Part shown: positions 1 to 9,347 of the stretch, in pieces | Numbering within the stretch: position 1 is the stretch's first letter | Layout of the letters: each line of letters begins with the position of its first letter | Origin: Woeseiaceae bacterium | GTDB lineage: Bacteria; Pseudomonadota; Gammaproteobacteria; Steroidobacterales; Woeseiaceae | DNA: 64,000 nucleotides | Assembly: GCA_028277185.1 (NCBI GenBank) | Contig: JANQGQ010000031.1 | Span: 1 to 64,000, forward strand | Direction of reading: 5' to 3' | Position numbers and translations under genes: made by a program | Notes under the pieces: model-generated | Database searches by the model: none | What the model saw: the letters and a program-made list of their open reading frames with translations, nothing else | What the model was told of the DNA's origin: nothing

Positions 1-67
1 TTCAACCATTTATCCGGCATGGATGGCGGCGCGAACGGCGCCGGCCGAGGCTTTGCGCTATGAGTGA
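1..67 (+). CDS. Lipoprotein-releasing ABC permease, LolC/LolE family (3' end only)
   Basis: Only the last 21 codons are present, read from base 2. The tail contains [18 protein letters not shown], the typical C-terminus of LolC/LolE and related MacB-type permeases. The stop (65-67) overlaps the lolD start at 60, the usual translational coupling of lolC-lolD. The protein would be the inner-membrane permease that extracts lipoproteins and hands them to LolA. Whether it is LolC or LolE cannot be told from this fragment. Confidence 0.8.
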   Translation, partial: STIYPAWMAARTAPAEALRYE

Positions 68-830
68 GAGTATTGGTATTGGTGCCGTTCGCGAGGGCAG
101 CGAACCCGGCGCCGTGACTGATGCCGATCGACCAGTCCTCGAGGGCAGCAAGCTCGTCCGGCGTTTCCGGGAAGGCAAAGCCGAGCTGACCGTGCTTTCA
201 GGCGTCGATCTGTCCGTAGCCGCGGGGGAACGCGTCGCCATCATCGGCGCCTCGGGCTCAGGCAAAACCACTTTGCTGCAGATCCTCGGCGGGCTCGACG
301 ATCCGGACGAGGGCAGCGTGCTGGTCGGCGGCGAGCGGATGCAGGGGCGCAGCGAAAAGGCGAAGGGCAAGCTGAGGAACCGCTACATCGGCTTCGTGTA
401 TCAGTTCCATCACCTGCTGCCGGAGTTCTCGGCCGAAGAGAACGTTGCGATGCCGTTGATGATCCGGGGAACTGCGCGCGCCGATGCGCTGACCGAGGCG
501 CGCGCGCTGCTGGGACGGGTCGGTCTCGGCGAACGTCTGGATCACAAGCCCGGCGAGTTGTCGGGCGGCGAGCGACAGCGAGCGGCGGTTGCGCGCGCGC
601 TGATCACGAGGCCGCGGCTCGTGCTGGCCGACGAGCCGACCGGTAACCTCGATGCCGGCAATGGAGAACACGTTTTGGGCTTGATGCTCGAACTCAACCG
701 GGAGCTCGGCACCAGTCTCGTGATCGTCACTCACGATCACGGCATTGCGGCGCGAATGGACCGTATTCTCGTGTTGGAAGACGGACGCCTGCGCCCCGAC
801 GGCCCGGCCGCAAAGACAGCCGGGCCGTAG
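60..830 (+). CDS. lolD: Lipoprotein-releasing ABC transporter ATP-binding protein LolD
   Basis: 256-residue ABC ATPase that powers release of outer-membrane lipoproteins from the inner membrane by LolCDE. Visible motifs are Walker [10 protein letters not shown] (about residues 63-71), a Q-loop region [17 protein letters not shown] typical of the LolD/MacB branch, signature LSGGERQR, Walker [13 protein letters not shown] and the switch histidine in VTHDH. The N-terminus is about 25 residues longer than usual for LolD, so an internal start is possible, but the ATG at 60 overlaps the permease stop as expected for coupling. The downstream gene is convergent and unrelated. Confidence 0.93.
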   Translation: MSESIGIGAVREGSEPGAVTDADRPVLEGSKLVRRFREGKAELTVLSGVDLSVAAGERVAIIGASGSGKTTLLQILGGLDDPDEGSVLVGGERMQGRSEKAKGKLRNRYIGFVYQFHHLLPEFSAEENVAMPLMIRGTARADALTEARALLGRVGLGERLDHKPGELSGGERQRAAVARALITRPRLVLADEPTGNLDAGNGEHVLGLMLELNRELGTSLVIVTHDHGIAARMDRILVLEDGRLRPDGPAAKTAGP

Positions 831-842
831 GAGCGTCCCGGC

Positions 843-1913
843 TCAGTCGAACGAGCGCTGCAGTCCGATCGTGAGCATCGAGTCGACTTCGAGCTGCGGC
901 CCGTCGAGCTTCTCGCGGATCGGCGTTTCCCACTCGATGCCCAGGCGCCAGCCGGCGAGGTCGTTCTGTCCGGCCAGATTGACGCCGACGCCGACGCTCG
1001 TCCGCTCGAAGCCCAGACGATTCGGGTCGGCGGTCTGCACGGGGCCCATGATCAGCGGATCGCGGCCGCTGACGTTACCGCGGTCCGTGTGGCGCAGGCG
1101 GAGCGAGATGCTGGCCGGGTCCGAGAACAACCAGCTTGCCCATGCCGTCAGCTCGTGCTGGTCGCCGAGGCGGTAGTCGTCGTCGTTGTCGGCAACCCGG
1201 AGCACGCTGTTCCACTGCGCGCCCCAGCCGAGCTGCGACGTGCGGCTTGCCATCGACACGCCGACCACAGGATCCCACGAACCGCTGCCGAGCTGCATCG
1301 GATAGGGCGTGCGGATCGTGGGCCGCATGTTCATCGGCGTGAGAACCTCGGCGGTCTCGCTCGTGCTCCCGGTCGGGGCCGAGACGCCAAGGATGCCGTG
1401 AAGGCGGAAGTTGGGCCGGTCGACGAGCGAGTACAGCGCGGTGATTCGGGTATCGCCCCAACCGCTTGTCGCGGTCGAGAAGTTACCGAGCACGTTGGTC
1501 CCCATGCCGCCCTGGTAGGTGACGTGGTCCATCGAGTTGTCGAGATAGTTGGCCATGATCATCAGCGTCAGGCGGTCGCTCGGGGCGAACATGAAGCCGA
1601 GCATGTGCATGTCCATGGTCATCTCGAGCGGCACGATGCGTAGCGTCGGCGGCTGCCCCGGCATGCCGGCGAAGGGATTGGGCTCGGTGGTCACGATCGT
1701 GTCGGGATCGACGCTGTCGCTACCCTGGCGGTTGCCCTGCATGGACATGCTCATGAAGCGGTAGGAGAACATCCACTCGCCCTTAGCGTGAAAATGATCG
1801 GCCATGACGCCGATGGGCGCGTGCCCGTCGGCGCGGTGATCGGCTGCCGCCGGTACGGACAGCAGCAGGCTGGCGGCGCACAGCAGCGCGCCGCCGGAAA
1901 ACATTCGGGTCAT
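843..1913 (-). CDS. Outer-membrane beta-barrel protein, MetA-pathway transporter-like
   Basis: 356 residues with a clear Sec signal peptide (ALLCAASLLLSVPAAA) and a mature protein of alternating amphipathic strands ending in Phe-Asp, as in outer-membrane barrels. The mature N-terminus is rich in His and Met (DHRADGHAPIGVMADHFHAKGE, split here only as a description of residues 25-46, then several MSM/MTMDMHM runs). Proteins of this type are usually named 'transporter' or phenol-degradation MetA-like and often lie near copper genes. It follows a His-rich DUF2946 gene on the same strand. Metal transport or binding is inference from composition and context; no catalytic motif is seen. Confidence 0.6.
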   Translation of the reverse strand: MTRMFSGGALLCAASLLLSVPAAADHRADGHAPIGVMADHFHAKGEWMFSYRFMSMSMQGNRQGSDSVDPDTIVTTEPNPFAGMPGQPPTLRIVPLEMTMDMHMLGFMFAPSDRLTLMIMANYLDNSMDHVTYQGGMGTNVLGNFSTATSGWGDTRITALYSLVDRPNFRLHGILGVSAPTGSTSETAEVLTPMNMRPTIRTPYPMQLGSGSWDPVVGVSMASRTSQLGWGAQWNSVLRVADNDDDYRLGDQHELTAWASWLFSDPASISLRLRHTDRGNVSGRDPLIMGPVQTADPNRLGFERTSVGVGVNLAGQNDLAGWRLGIEWETPIREKLDGPQLEVDSMLTIGLQRSFD

Positions 1914-1946
1914 TTCCGAAATTCCTTTTGGATAAGGTTTTCGTCG

Positions 1947-1969
1947 CGCAGGCCGGCAAGCGGCCTGCG
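1947..1969. terminator. Hairpin between the DUF2946 gene and the barrel gene
   Basis: A perfect 9-bp inverted repeat CGCAGGCCG / CGGCCTGCG with a 5-nt loop lies in the 87-nt gap between the two minus-strand genes. No T-tract follows on the minus strand, so it may be a weak or factor-dependent terminator, or an mRNA processing or stabilising structure. Confidence 0.35.
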
Positions 1970-2000
1970 GTAGTTCAGCGGTATTTGTCCGCGTGGCGTT

Positions 2001-2432
2001 TCAGACGGCCCTGGGTGGGCCCCGAACGGGGTAGTGACGGTCGATGAGGCGTACGCGCGGCGCGGCTGCGGGCCACGGCGGTACGGTTGCCGATTGCGGG
2101 AGACTTGAGTCGGCGGAGCCCTGCTGGTCGGCGGCAGCCGCCTGGCTCAATGCGTTGCCGAGCGGACAACTGTCGGGTGCCGCAGCCGACGCCTCGTTCG
2201 CGGCGCCGTGGTGTCCGTGGTGTCCGTGATGCGCGTGGTGGCTGTGCTTGCCCGCGCCATTGGCATCGGGCGCGATCGCGTCCAGGAGCGCATAGGATGC
2301 CCAGCTGTTCGCGGGGCACAGGACCATCCACTCGCCGGCTGCAACGGACCCGGGCATGTACCCGGCCGGCACGAGCGCGCGCATGGCGACGGTAAGCAAT
2401 ACCGCTGTCAGGACTCGTTGGCGCTCGAACAT
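2001..2432 (-). CDS. DUF2946 family protein, His-rich
   Basis: 143 residues from the ATG at 2432, chosen because longer starts run back into the upstream DUF2062 gene. The N-terminus forms one membrane or signal segment (VLTAVLLTVAMRALVPAGYMP). The RALVPAGYMP motif followed by a Cys (MVLCPANSW) and a later DSCPLG is the pattern of DUF2946, a family often adjacent to copper-handling genes. A central run (HSHHAHHGHHGHHG) suggests metal binding. The role is unknown; periplasmic metal binding is inference. Confidence 0.65.
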   Translation of the reverse strand: MFERQRVLTAVLLTVAMRALVPAGYMPGSVAAGEWMVLCPANSWASYALLDAIAPDANGAGKHSHHAHHGHHGHHGAANEASAAAPDSCPLGNALSQAAAADQQGSADSSLPQSATVPPWPAAAPRVRLIDRHYPVRGPPRAV

Positions 2433-2490
2433 CGCGAAATGATAACGGTACCGCGCGGTTTCGGCGACCATGTCGGCGCGAGCGCCGCTC

Positions 2491-3036
2491 TTATGCGTCG
2501 CCGTTGCCGCCGTCGGAGCCTGCCGTCCGGCGCTTGCGCTTGTCAGCCTTGTAGTTCCAGATCGAGCTTCGCCAGAGCAGGTCGACGACGGCATAGCCGA
2601 CCGCGCCGGCGGTCAGCCCCATCAGAAAGCAGCCGAGGCTGATCGGTGCCCAGTAGCGGACGAACGTCGTGGTCATCCACTCGACCGACATCTCGAACTC
2701 GAAGGGTTGCGGCTCCATGCCGAGCACCCAGCTGCCGATCTGGTAGGCGACGAAGTACATCGGGCCCATCGTCAATGGGTTGCTGACGAAGGTCGTCGCA
2801 AACGCGACCGGAATGTTGATGCGCAGCGCAAGCGCGAGGAGGCTTGCAAAGACCGGATGGCCCGGGAACGGCATGAAGGACATGAACAGCCCGAGCGCGA
2901 AGGCCGGGACGACCGTCTGGCGGCGCACGCCCCAGAGACGGCGATCGTGCATCAGGTGCTGAAAGGGTGCGAGGTACCAGCGTTCGCCGACTTCGTGCTT
3001 TTTTAATGAGAACTTGCGAAAAAAGCGCCTGGGCAT
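2491..3036 (-). CDS. DUF2062 domain membrane protein
   Basis: 181 residues with the DUF2062 pattern: basic N-terminus, VPAFALGLFMSFMPFPGHPVFASLLALALRINIPVA-type hydrophobic stretch (about 45-80), the conserved FVSNPLTMGPMYFVAYQIG region (about 84-102), a further membrane span near 130-155, and a basic C-terminal tail. It is a small inner-membrane protein of unknown biochemical role, common in proteobacteria. It is divergent from comEC, whose start lies 21 nt away, so the two promoters must overlap or sit inside the neighbouring gene. Confidence 0.8.
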   Translation of the reverse strand: MPRRFFRKFSLKKHEVGERWYLAPFQHLMHDRRLWGVRRQTVVPAFALGLFMSFMPFPGHPVFASLLALALRINIPVAFATTFVSNPLTMGPMYFVAYQIGSWVLGMEPQPFEFEMSVEWMTTTFVRYWAPISLGCFLMGLTAGAVGYAVVDLLWRSSIWNYKADKRKRRTAGSDGGNGDA

Positions 3037-3056
3037 GACGGTCTTGATCTGCTGAG

Positions 3057-5345
3057 ATGATTCGCCGGTGCGGGCGGGTGATGGTCCGGCTCAGTATGGC
3101 ACTGCTTGCAGGCGCGGTCGCGGCGCAGCTTAGCAGTTTTGCGCCCGAAGCTTATCCGTTCGATCGACTGCTCCTGTTGAGCCTCATGGTTCGCATCGTC
3201 GCCGGCAGACCGGTCTGTGCCGCCTTTTCGCTGGGCATCGCGCTCTACCTGGTGCACGCCTGGTCGGTCATCGATGCACGTCTCGCGCCGCGATACGCCG
3301 GTGACAGCATTGTGACCGAGGTCGAGGTTCTCGGGTTCCCCGCCATACGCGACGGGAGCATACGTTTCCTTGCGCGGCCGCTCGACCGGCCGACGCTGCC
3401 CGAACGCGTCTGGCTACTCTGGGACGAGCCGCCGGCCGCGGTGCGGGGCGGCGATCGCTGGGAACTGGTCGTGAGACTGCGCCGGCCGCGCACGGCCGGC
3501 AACCCGGGCGCGTACGACCCGGAGGCCTGGTACTTCAGTCAACGCGTCGGCGCGGCGGGCCGGGTCGTCGCCCATCCGCGCAACCGGCTGACCGGTGCCG
3601 GCTTCGGCAGCGCCTTGCTTCGCCTCCGGCAGCGGCTTGCCGATCGGATCGGGGCGGCGGTCGGATCGACCGGGTCGGCCGCGGTACTCGCGGCGATCAC
3701 GGTCGGCTCGCGTCACGGGCTTGGCACGGAGCAATGGGAACGGTTCGCGCGTACCGGCACGAGCCATCTGATGGCGATCTCCGGGTTGCACGTTGGGCTT
3801 GCGGCTCTGGCGGTGTACGCCCTGGTCCGTGGGGGCCTGTTCGTAGCCGGTTTCCGGGGGCGAGCGCGGCATCTCGCCTCGTTGCTCGCGCTCGTCGCGG
3901 CCGGATTGTACGTTTGCGTTTCGGGAGCGGCGGTCCCGGCGCTCAGAGCCGGTCTCATGTTGGGTCTCGGGACGCTTGCCTGGCTCCGCCTGCGGCCGCA
4001 GCGCTTCCTTGGAACGTGGTCACTGGCGGCGGCCGCGATCGCCGCCGTCGATCCGCTTGCGGTCGGCAGCGCGGGCTTCGTTCTGTCTTTCGGAGCGGTG
4101 TTGCTGCTGCTCTGGCAAGCGCGGCTGGCGCTGCCTCCGGGATCGCAGCGTTGCCGTTGGCTCCGCGTCGCGGCAAGCGTGCAGATCGCGTTGCTGCTGG
4201 CATTGCTGCCGGCAACCGCGCTCCTGTTCGGCCGTTTCGCGCCGGCCGCACCCCTGATCAACCTGCTGGTCGTGCCGGTATTCTCGATGCTGACGGTGCC
4301 GCTTGCGTTGCTTGGACTGATCCTCGCGGGCCCGCTGCAGCCGGTCGGTGATGTCCTGCTGCGACTCGCGGCCCTAAGCATCGACGTCGTGGATCTCCTG
4401 CTGGCTTCCGGGCTCTGGCCGGAAGGCCGACTTGCCGGGAGGTTCGGCGTTGCGGGCCTCGTGTGTCTCGTTCTCGCGAGTGCCCTCGCGTGGTTGCCCC
4501 GCGGCTGGCCGGGACGCTGGGTCAGCGTGCCGGCGCTGGTCGCCGTCGCCGCCTGGCAGCCCGTGCCGACCCCCGAGGGCTGTGCGCGGATCACGTCGCT
4601 CGCCGTCGGCCAGGGTCAGGCGGCGCTCGTCGAGACGAGCGGCTACCGGCTGCTCTACGACACCGGGCCGGCGTATCCCGGCGGCAGCAGCATGGAGTCC
4701 CAGATCCTGCCGTTTCTGGCATACCGAGGCGTCACGGCGCTGGATACGACCGTCATATCGCATGCCGACAGCGACCACTCCGGCGGGCTGCGCGCGCTGC
4801 TCGATGCGATGCCCGCCGGGCGCCTGCTGGCTGGCGAGTTTCTCGAGGTTGCGGCTCATACGCCCGAGAGCTGCCATACGGCGCGACCGTGGCGGCGCGA
4901 CGGAGTGCGTTTCAGTTTCGAGTGGCATCCCGAAGCGGCATCCGCCGAGGGAAACGATGCGTCCTGCGTACTGCGCGTCGAGGTGGGCGCTCATCAGGTG
5001 CTGTTGACGGGCGATATCGAGCGGACTGCCGAACTGTCGCTGTTCCGCCGCGGCGATTTGCGCGCCGCGGATATCGTCACAATGCCGCATCACGGCAGCC
5101 GGACGTCGTCCAGCCCGGCGTTCGTGCGTACGGTGGCTGCCCGCTGGGCGATAGCCTCGACCGGGCACGCCAACCGCTGGGGGTTTCCGAAACCGGATGT
5201 CGCGGCCCGCTGGCAACGACACGGTACGGAGGTCATGACGACCGGCTCCCGGGGCGCGATCGAATTCGTGTTGTGCCGCGATGCGGCGCTCCCTGAGCCG
5301 GTCGCCCACCGCGATCGGATCCGCCGGATCTGGCACGACCCCTGA
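3057..5345 (+). CDS. comEC: DNA internalization-related competence protein ComEC/Rec2
   Basis: 762 residues, normal for the family. It has an N-terminal membrane/DUF4131 part (about 1-190), a central polytopic Competence domain (about 210-470, including GTSHLMAISGLHVG), and a C-terminal metallo-beta-lactamase domain (about 500-740) with SHADSDHSGG and MPHHGS metal-ligand motifs. ComEC forms the inner-membrane channel for single-stranded DNA during natural transformation; the lactamase-like domain is proposed to act as a nuclease. Its position just before exbB-exbD-msbA is the common gammaproteobacterial order. No other competence gene is in the window. Confidence 0.93.
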   Translation: MIRRCGRVMVRLSMALLAGAVAAQLSSFAPEAYPFDRLLLLSLMVRIVAGRPVCAAFSLGIALYLVHAWSVIDARLAPRYAGDSIVTEVEVLGFPAIRDGSIRFLARPLDRPTLPERVWLLWDEPPAAVRGGDRWELVVRLRRPRTAGNPGAYDPEAWYFSQRVGAAGRVVAHPRNRLTGAGFGSALLRLRQRLADRIGAAVGSTGSAAVLAAITVGSRHGLGTEQWERFARTGTSHLMAISGLHVGLAALAVYALVRGGLFVAGFRGRARHLASLLALVAAGLYVCVSGAAVPALRAGLMLGLGTLAWLRLRPQRFLGTWSLAAAAIAAVDPLAVGSAGFVLSFGAVLLLLWQARLALPPGSQRCRWLRVAASVQIALLLALLPATALLFGRFAPAAPLINLLVVPVFSMLTVPLALLGLILAGPLQPVGDVLLRLAALSIDVVDLLLASGLWPEGRLAGRFGVAGLVCLVLASALAWLPRGWPGRWVSVPALVAVAAWQPVPTPEGCARITSLAVGQGQAALVETSGYRLLYDTGPAYPGGSSMESQILPFLAYRGVTALDTTVISHADSDHSGGLRALLDAMPAGRLLAGEFLEVAAHTPESCHTARPWRRDGVRFSFEWHPEAASAEGNDASCVLRVEVGAHQVLLTGDIERTAELSLFRRGDLRAADIVTMPHHGSRTSSSPAFVRTVAARWAIASTGHANRWGFPKPDVAARWQRHGTEVMTTGSRGAIEFVLCRDAALPEPVAHRDRIRRIWHDP

Positions 5346-5428
5346 GCCGACAGACCGTGAGCCGGCAGGATGCGCTCGCCGCTAGTGCGCTGTATATTCC
5401 GCCTTTTCCCGGGTTCCCTTTTGCCTGC

Positions 5429-6049
5429 ATGATCGAAATCGTCAAATCCGGTGGCTGGCTGATGGCGCCCATCATCTTGTGCGCCATCATATCGATGGGA
5501 ATCATTCTCGAGCGTTTCTGGACGCTTAAGCAGACGCGGGTCATCCCCGAAGATCTGACCAGCAAAGTCTGGGGTTGGGTCAAGAAGGATCAGCTCGACC
5601 AGAAGCAGATCCAATCGCTGCATCAGGGCTCGCCACTCGGGCAGATTCTCGCGGCCGGGCTCATCAACCGCGATCGCGATCGTGCGGTCATGAAGGAGAG
5701 CATCGAGGACACGGGCCGGCACGTCGTTCACGAACTCGAGCGCTATCTGGAGACGCTCGGCACGATCGCTGCAGTTTCGCCGTTGCTCGGGCTTCTGGGC
5801 ACGGTCGTCGGCATGGTGGACGTGTTTACCGCGATAACCAGTCAGGGCGTCGGCAATCCGCAAGCCCTGGCCGGCGGTATCGCGGAGGCCCTGATCACGA
5901 CGGCAGCCGGCCTGACGGTCGCGATACCGGCGCTGATCGGCTACCGCTACTATCGGAACCGTGTCGATACGCTCGTCGTCGACATGGAGAAAGAAGCTTT
6001 GAAACTCGTCGAAGCTCTGCATCGGCGTCAGCACGTGGGCCGCGCGTGA
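5429..6049 (+). CDS. exbB: Biopolymer transport protein ExbB (MotA/TolQ/ExbB proton channel)
   Basis: 206 residues from the ATG at 5429. The sequence begins MIEIVKSGGWLMAPIILC, the usual ExbB N-terminus, so a longer GTG start at 5357 is rejected. Three membrane segments are visible: near residue 10-30, then 105-130 (AAVSPLLGLLGTVVGMVDVF) and 145-170 (AGGIAEALITTAAGLTVAIPAL), the conserved pore helices. It forms a proton-driven complex with ExbD that energises TonB-dependent receptors or related envelope transport. The stop overlaps the exbD start by the GTGA arrangement. No tonB gene is present here. Confidence 0.92.
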   Translation: MIEIVKSGGWLMAPIILCAIISMGIILERFWTLKQTRVIPEDLTSKVWGWVKKDQLDQKQIQSLHQGSPLGQILAAGLINRDRDRAVMKESIEDTGRHVVHELERYLETLGTIAAVSPLLGLLGTVVGMVDVFTAITSQGVGNPQALAGGIAEALITTAAGLTVAIPALIGYRYYRNRVDTLVVDMEKEALKLVEALHRRQHVGRA

Positions 6050-6483
6050 GGCTGTCGTCCCGCTCGCGCGGCCAGCCCGAGGTCAACCTTACGTCGCTCA
6101 TCGACGTCGTCTTCCTGCTGCTGATTTTCTTCATGGTGTCGACCAGCTTCGTCAAGCAATCGCAGATATCCATAAGGCTGCCCGAAGCGGAGGCGTCCGC
6201 GGCGCCCGAAGAACCGCCGGAGCGCCTCGAGATCATGATCACCGAAAGCGGCACCTTTCTCGTCAACGGCCGCGAACTCATCAACAACCGGCCTGAAACC
6301 ATCCGCAATGCGCTGCAGAAGGTATCCGATGGCGACAATACGCTGCCGCTCACGATCAGCGCCGACGCGAATGCCCGCCACCAATACGTCGTGACCGCGA
6401 TGGACGTCGCGGGCCGGCTCGGTTTCACGACAATCAACATCGCTACCGTCGACGATCCGCAGTCGCGCGAGACAGGGCGCTAA
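6046..6483 (+). CDS. exbD: Biopolymer transport protein ExbD
   Basis: 145 residues from the GTG at 6046, which overlaps the exbB stop. It has a short cytoplasmic tail, a single membrane helix with the proton-carrying Asp (LTSLIDVVFLLLIFFMV, about residues 14-30) and a periplasmic domain ending near ISADANARHQYVVTAMDVAG, typical of ExbD/TolR. It partners ExbB. A longer upstream reading frame exists but lies inside exbB and is a shadow. Confidence 0.92.
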   Translation: MRLSSRSRGQPEVNLTSLIDVVFLLLIFFMVSTSFVKQSQISIRLPEAEASAAPEEPPERLEIMITESGTFLVNGRELINNRPETIRNALQKVSDGDNTLPLTISADANARHQYVVTAMDVAGRLGFTTINIATVDDPQSRETGR

Positions 6484-6498
6484 GGCGGTCGTTCGGAC

Positions 6499-8313
6499 GT
6501 GTCAGCAGACCCCACGCCGGCTGCAGACGCTGCGACCGAGGTCGTGGCGGCCGATAGTCCCGACACGGCGATTGTTTATCGCAGGCTCTGGCGCTACGTC
6601 ACGCCATACAAACTCGTCGGCGCAATTGCCGTGGTCGGCATGGCCGCGACCGCTGCGATCGAAGCCAGTCTCGTCTACCTGCTCGAGCCGCTCATGGATC
6701 AGGCTCTGGTGGCACGCAATCTCGAGACGGCCCGCTGGCTGCCGCTGGCCTTCGTGACGATCTTCATGGCCCGCGGTCTGACGGGCTTTGCCACGGAGGC
6801 GTCGCTGGGCTGGATCGGCCGCAACGTGATCAGCACGCTGCGGCGTCAGGTGTTTCGCAAATTCCTGACGCTGCCGACCCGGTTTTTCGACAAGCATTCC
6901 ACGGGGCCGCTGCTGTCGCGCATGACTTACAACGTGGAGATGGTTGCGGAGTCCGTCACCAGTGTCGTGACCATTGCCGTCAGGGATGTCCTGACCGTTA
7001 TTGCCGCTTTCGTCGTCATGCTGATTCAGAGCCCGAGTCTGACGCTCTACGTGATCGTCGTATTTCCGGTCATCGCCGCGATCGTGCGCGCGCTGGGCAT
7101 CGCGTTCCGCCGCTACAGCGATCGTATCCAGGATTCGGTCGGGGAGGTGACGCAGGTTACCGAGGAGATCGTCCGCGGGAACTGGGTCGTCAAGGCCTTT
7201 GGCGGTTACGACTACGAGCGCGAACGTCTCGACCGGGTTGACGAAAGGAATCGGCGGCAGAATCTCAAGATGATCAGAGTCAAGGCGCTGGGCGTGGCCG
7301 TGACGCAGGTCGTATTCGGTTTCGGCGTCGCGCTGGTCATCTTCTTCGCGGCAAGGGAGTCGCTGGCCGGCAACCTGACGCCGGGCAACTTCATTTCGTT
7401 CTTCAGCGCGATGATGCTGATGCTGCAGCCCATACGCCGCATCACGAACATCAATGCGACGCTGCAGCGCGGCGTCGCCGGTGCGCACAGTCTGTTTCAG
7501 ATCATCGACGAGCCGGACGAAGTCGATTCCGGCGCGCATCGCGTCGGGCGGGTTCGCGGCGACGTCGAGTTTCAGAACGTGGACTTCGCCTACGACGGCA
7601 AGCAGGAGAGCGTGCTGGACGACGTGTCGGTAAGCGTCTCCGCCGGTAAGACGCTTGCGATCGTCGGCCATTCCGGCAGCGGCAAGTCGACGCTGATCAG
7701 TCTGCTGCCGCGCTTCTACGAGGCCTCGGACGGCGCGGTGCTGATAGATGGGATTTCGGTCAGGGACTATGCGCTCGACAATCTGCGCGAGCAGATCAGC
7801 CTCGTGAGTCAGGACGTCGTGCTGTTCAACGACACGATCGCGAACAACATCGCGTACGGACACCTGGCTCCCTGTGCACCGGCCGAGATCCGGAGCGCCG
7901 CCGAAGCGGCACACATTCTCGATTTCACCGACGAAATGCCCGATGGCCTCGATACGGTCGTGGGCGATCGCGGGATCCTGCTGTCGGGCGGGCAGCGCCA
8001 GCGCATTGCAATCGGCCGGGCGATTCTCAAGAACGCCCCGATCCTGATCCTCGACGAGGCTACGTCGTCGCTCGATACGCGTTCCGAGCGGCGGATTCAG
8101 GCGGCGCTCGAGCGGCTCATGAAGGATCGCACGACGCTGGTCATCGCGCACCGCCTGTCGACGGTGGAGAGCGCAGACCAGATTATCGTTCTCGATGCCG
8201 GTCGTATCGTCGAATCGGGTACGCATGCCGACCTGCTTGCCAAAGACGGCCACTACGCGGCGCTCTATCGCATGCAGTTCAGCAGCGGCGGACCAGCAGC
8301 GGACGGGCAATGA
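6499..8313 (+). CDS. msbA: Lipid A export permease/ATP-binding protein MsbA
   Basis: 604-residue half-transporter that flips lipid A-core across the inner membrane. A six-helix exporter domain occupies about residues 35-340. The ATPase domain follows, with Walker A GHSGSGKST, signature LLSGGQRQR, Walker B ILILDEATSSLD and H-loop IAHRLST. The start is GTG at 6499, 15 nt after exbD. The stop overlaps the lpxK start at 8310, matching the conserved msbA-lpxK pair. The length is slightly above the usual ~580 owing to an N-terminal extension. Confidence 0.95.
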   Translation: MSADPTPAADAATEVVAADSPDTAIVYRRLWRYVTPYKLVGAIAVVGMAATAAIEASLVYLLEPLMDQALVARNLETARWLPLAFVTIFMARGLTGFATEASLGWIGRNVISTLRRQVFRKFLTLPTRFFDKHSTGPLLSRMTYNVEMVAESVTSVVTIAVRDVLTVIAAFVVMLIQSPSLTLYVIVVFPVIAAIVRALGIAFRRYSDRIQDSVGEVTQVTEEIVRGNWVVKAFGGYDYERERLDRVDERNRRQNLKMIRVKALGVAVTQVVFGFGVALVIFFAARESLAGNLTPGNFISFFSAMMLMLQPIRRITNINATLQRGVAGAHSLFQIIDEPDEVDSGAHRVGRVRGDVEFQNVDFAYDGKQESVLDDVSVSVSAGKTLAIVGHSGSGKSTLISLLPRFYEASDGAVLIDGISVRDYALDNLREQISLVSQDVVLFNDTIANNIAYGHLAPCAPAEIRSAAEAAHILDFTDEMPDGLDTVVGDRGILLSGGQRQRIAIGRAILKNAPILILDEATSSLDTRSERRIQAALERLMKDRTTLVIAHRLSTVESADQIIVLDAGRIVESGTHADLLAKDGHYAALYRMQFSSGGPAADGQ

Positions 8314-9347
8314 CCGACAGCCGGGATGCCTGGTTTCAGCGCCTGTGGTACGGCGGGACCCACAGTCATCTGCCGCTGCTGCCGCTCACAGCTATTTACG
8401 CTTTAGCGGGCGGGCTGCGCCGTGCGCTGTACCGGATCGGGGTCAAGCGCATCGTCGAGCTGCCCGTACCGGTGATCGTCGTCGGCAATCTCGTCGCCGG
8501 GGGCACCGGCAAGACGCCGGTCACGCTCGCCCTCGTCGAATCGCTCAAGGCGCGTGGCTACCGTCCGGGAATCGTGAGCCGTGGCTACGGACGCTCGAGC
8601 CGGGATCTGCTTACCGTCAGCCCCGACAGCGTGGCGGACGATGTCGGCGATGAGCCTCTGTTGCTCAGGCGGCGATCGGGTTGCCCCGTGGTGGTGGCCG
8701 GGGATCGCGTCGCCGCGGCACGTAAGCTGATCGCAGAGGATGTCGACGTCGTCGTTGCGGACGACGGTTTGCAGCACTACCGGCTGGGGCGCGACATGGA
8801 GCTTTGCGTCATCGACGGTGAGCGCGGCTTCGGCAACGGCTGGCAACTACCCGCCGGTCCGCTGCGCGAGCCGCCGGGTCGCCTCGCCTCGGTGGATGCC
8901 GTGCTGATCAATGCCGGTTCGCCGACACGTCATCCCTCCGTCGCCGCAGTGCGCGTGCCGGCCGTGTGCTTTACGCTCCGCGCCGAACGCGCCGTGCGGC
9001 TGGCGGACGGCCATAGCGTGCCGCTTGCAGAGTTCGCCGGGCGCGAAGCACATGCCGTCGCCGGCATCGGCAATCCGGCGCGCTTCTTTCGAACCCTCGA
9101 GGCGTTCGGGATCGTCGTTCATCGGCACCCATTGCCGGATCATGCTCGTATCGATCCGGCTGCTCTCGGCTTCGGCGATGCGCTCGACGTCTTGATGACG
9201 GAGAAGGATGCCGCCAGACTGCCGGCAACCGGCGACGCCCGGCTTTGGCACGTACCCGTCAGTCTGGAGGCCGAAGCGGCGGACTTGTCAGCACTCGTCG
9301 ACAGGGTCGATGCGGTGTGCCGGAGGAAACTGGAGTTGAGGGAATGA
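8310..9347 (+). CDS. lpxK: Tetraacyldisaccharide 4'-kinase LpxK
   Basis: 345 residues. It phosphorylates the 4' position of the lipid A disaccharide precursor to form lipid IVA. Motifs are an N-terminal amphipathic membrane-binding helix, the P-loop VVGNLVAGGTGKTPVT (about residues 54-69), SRGYGRSS and VVADDGLQHYRLGRD. It overlaps msbA upstream by 4 nt and kdsB downstream by ATGA (9344-9347), so it sits in a translationally coupled lipid A/Kdo operon. Confidence 0.95.
   Translation: MTDSRDAWFQRLWYGGTHSHLPLLPLTAIYALAGGLRRALYRIGVKRIVELPVPVIVVGNLVAGGTGKTPVTLALVESLKARGYRPGIVSRGYGRSSRDLLTVSPDSVADDVGDEPLLLRRRSGCPVVVAGDRVAAARKLIAEDVDVVVADDGLQHYRLGRDMELCVIDGERGFGNGWQLPAGPLREPPGRLASVDAVLINAGSPTRHPSVAAVRVPAVCFTLRAERAVRLADGHSVPLAEFAGREAHAVAGIGNPARFFRTLEAFGIVVHRHPLPDHARIDPAALGFGDALDVLMTEKDAARLPATGDARLWHVPVSLEAEAADLSALVDRVDAVCRRKLELRE

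Noticed and set aside
6502..8310. 602-aa open frame antisense to msbA
   Set aside because: It mirrors msbA almost exactly, and its Arg/Asp/His-rich composition is typical of antisense frames in GC-rich genes. No domain is recognisable.
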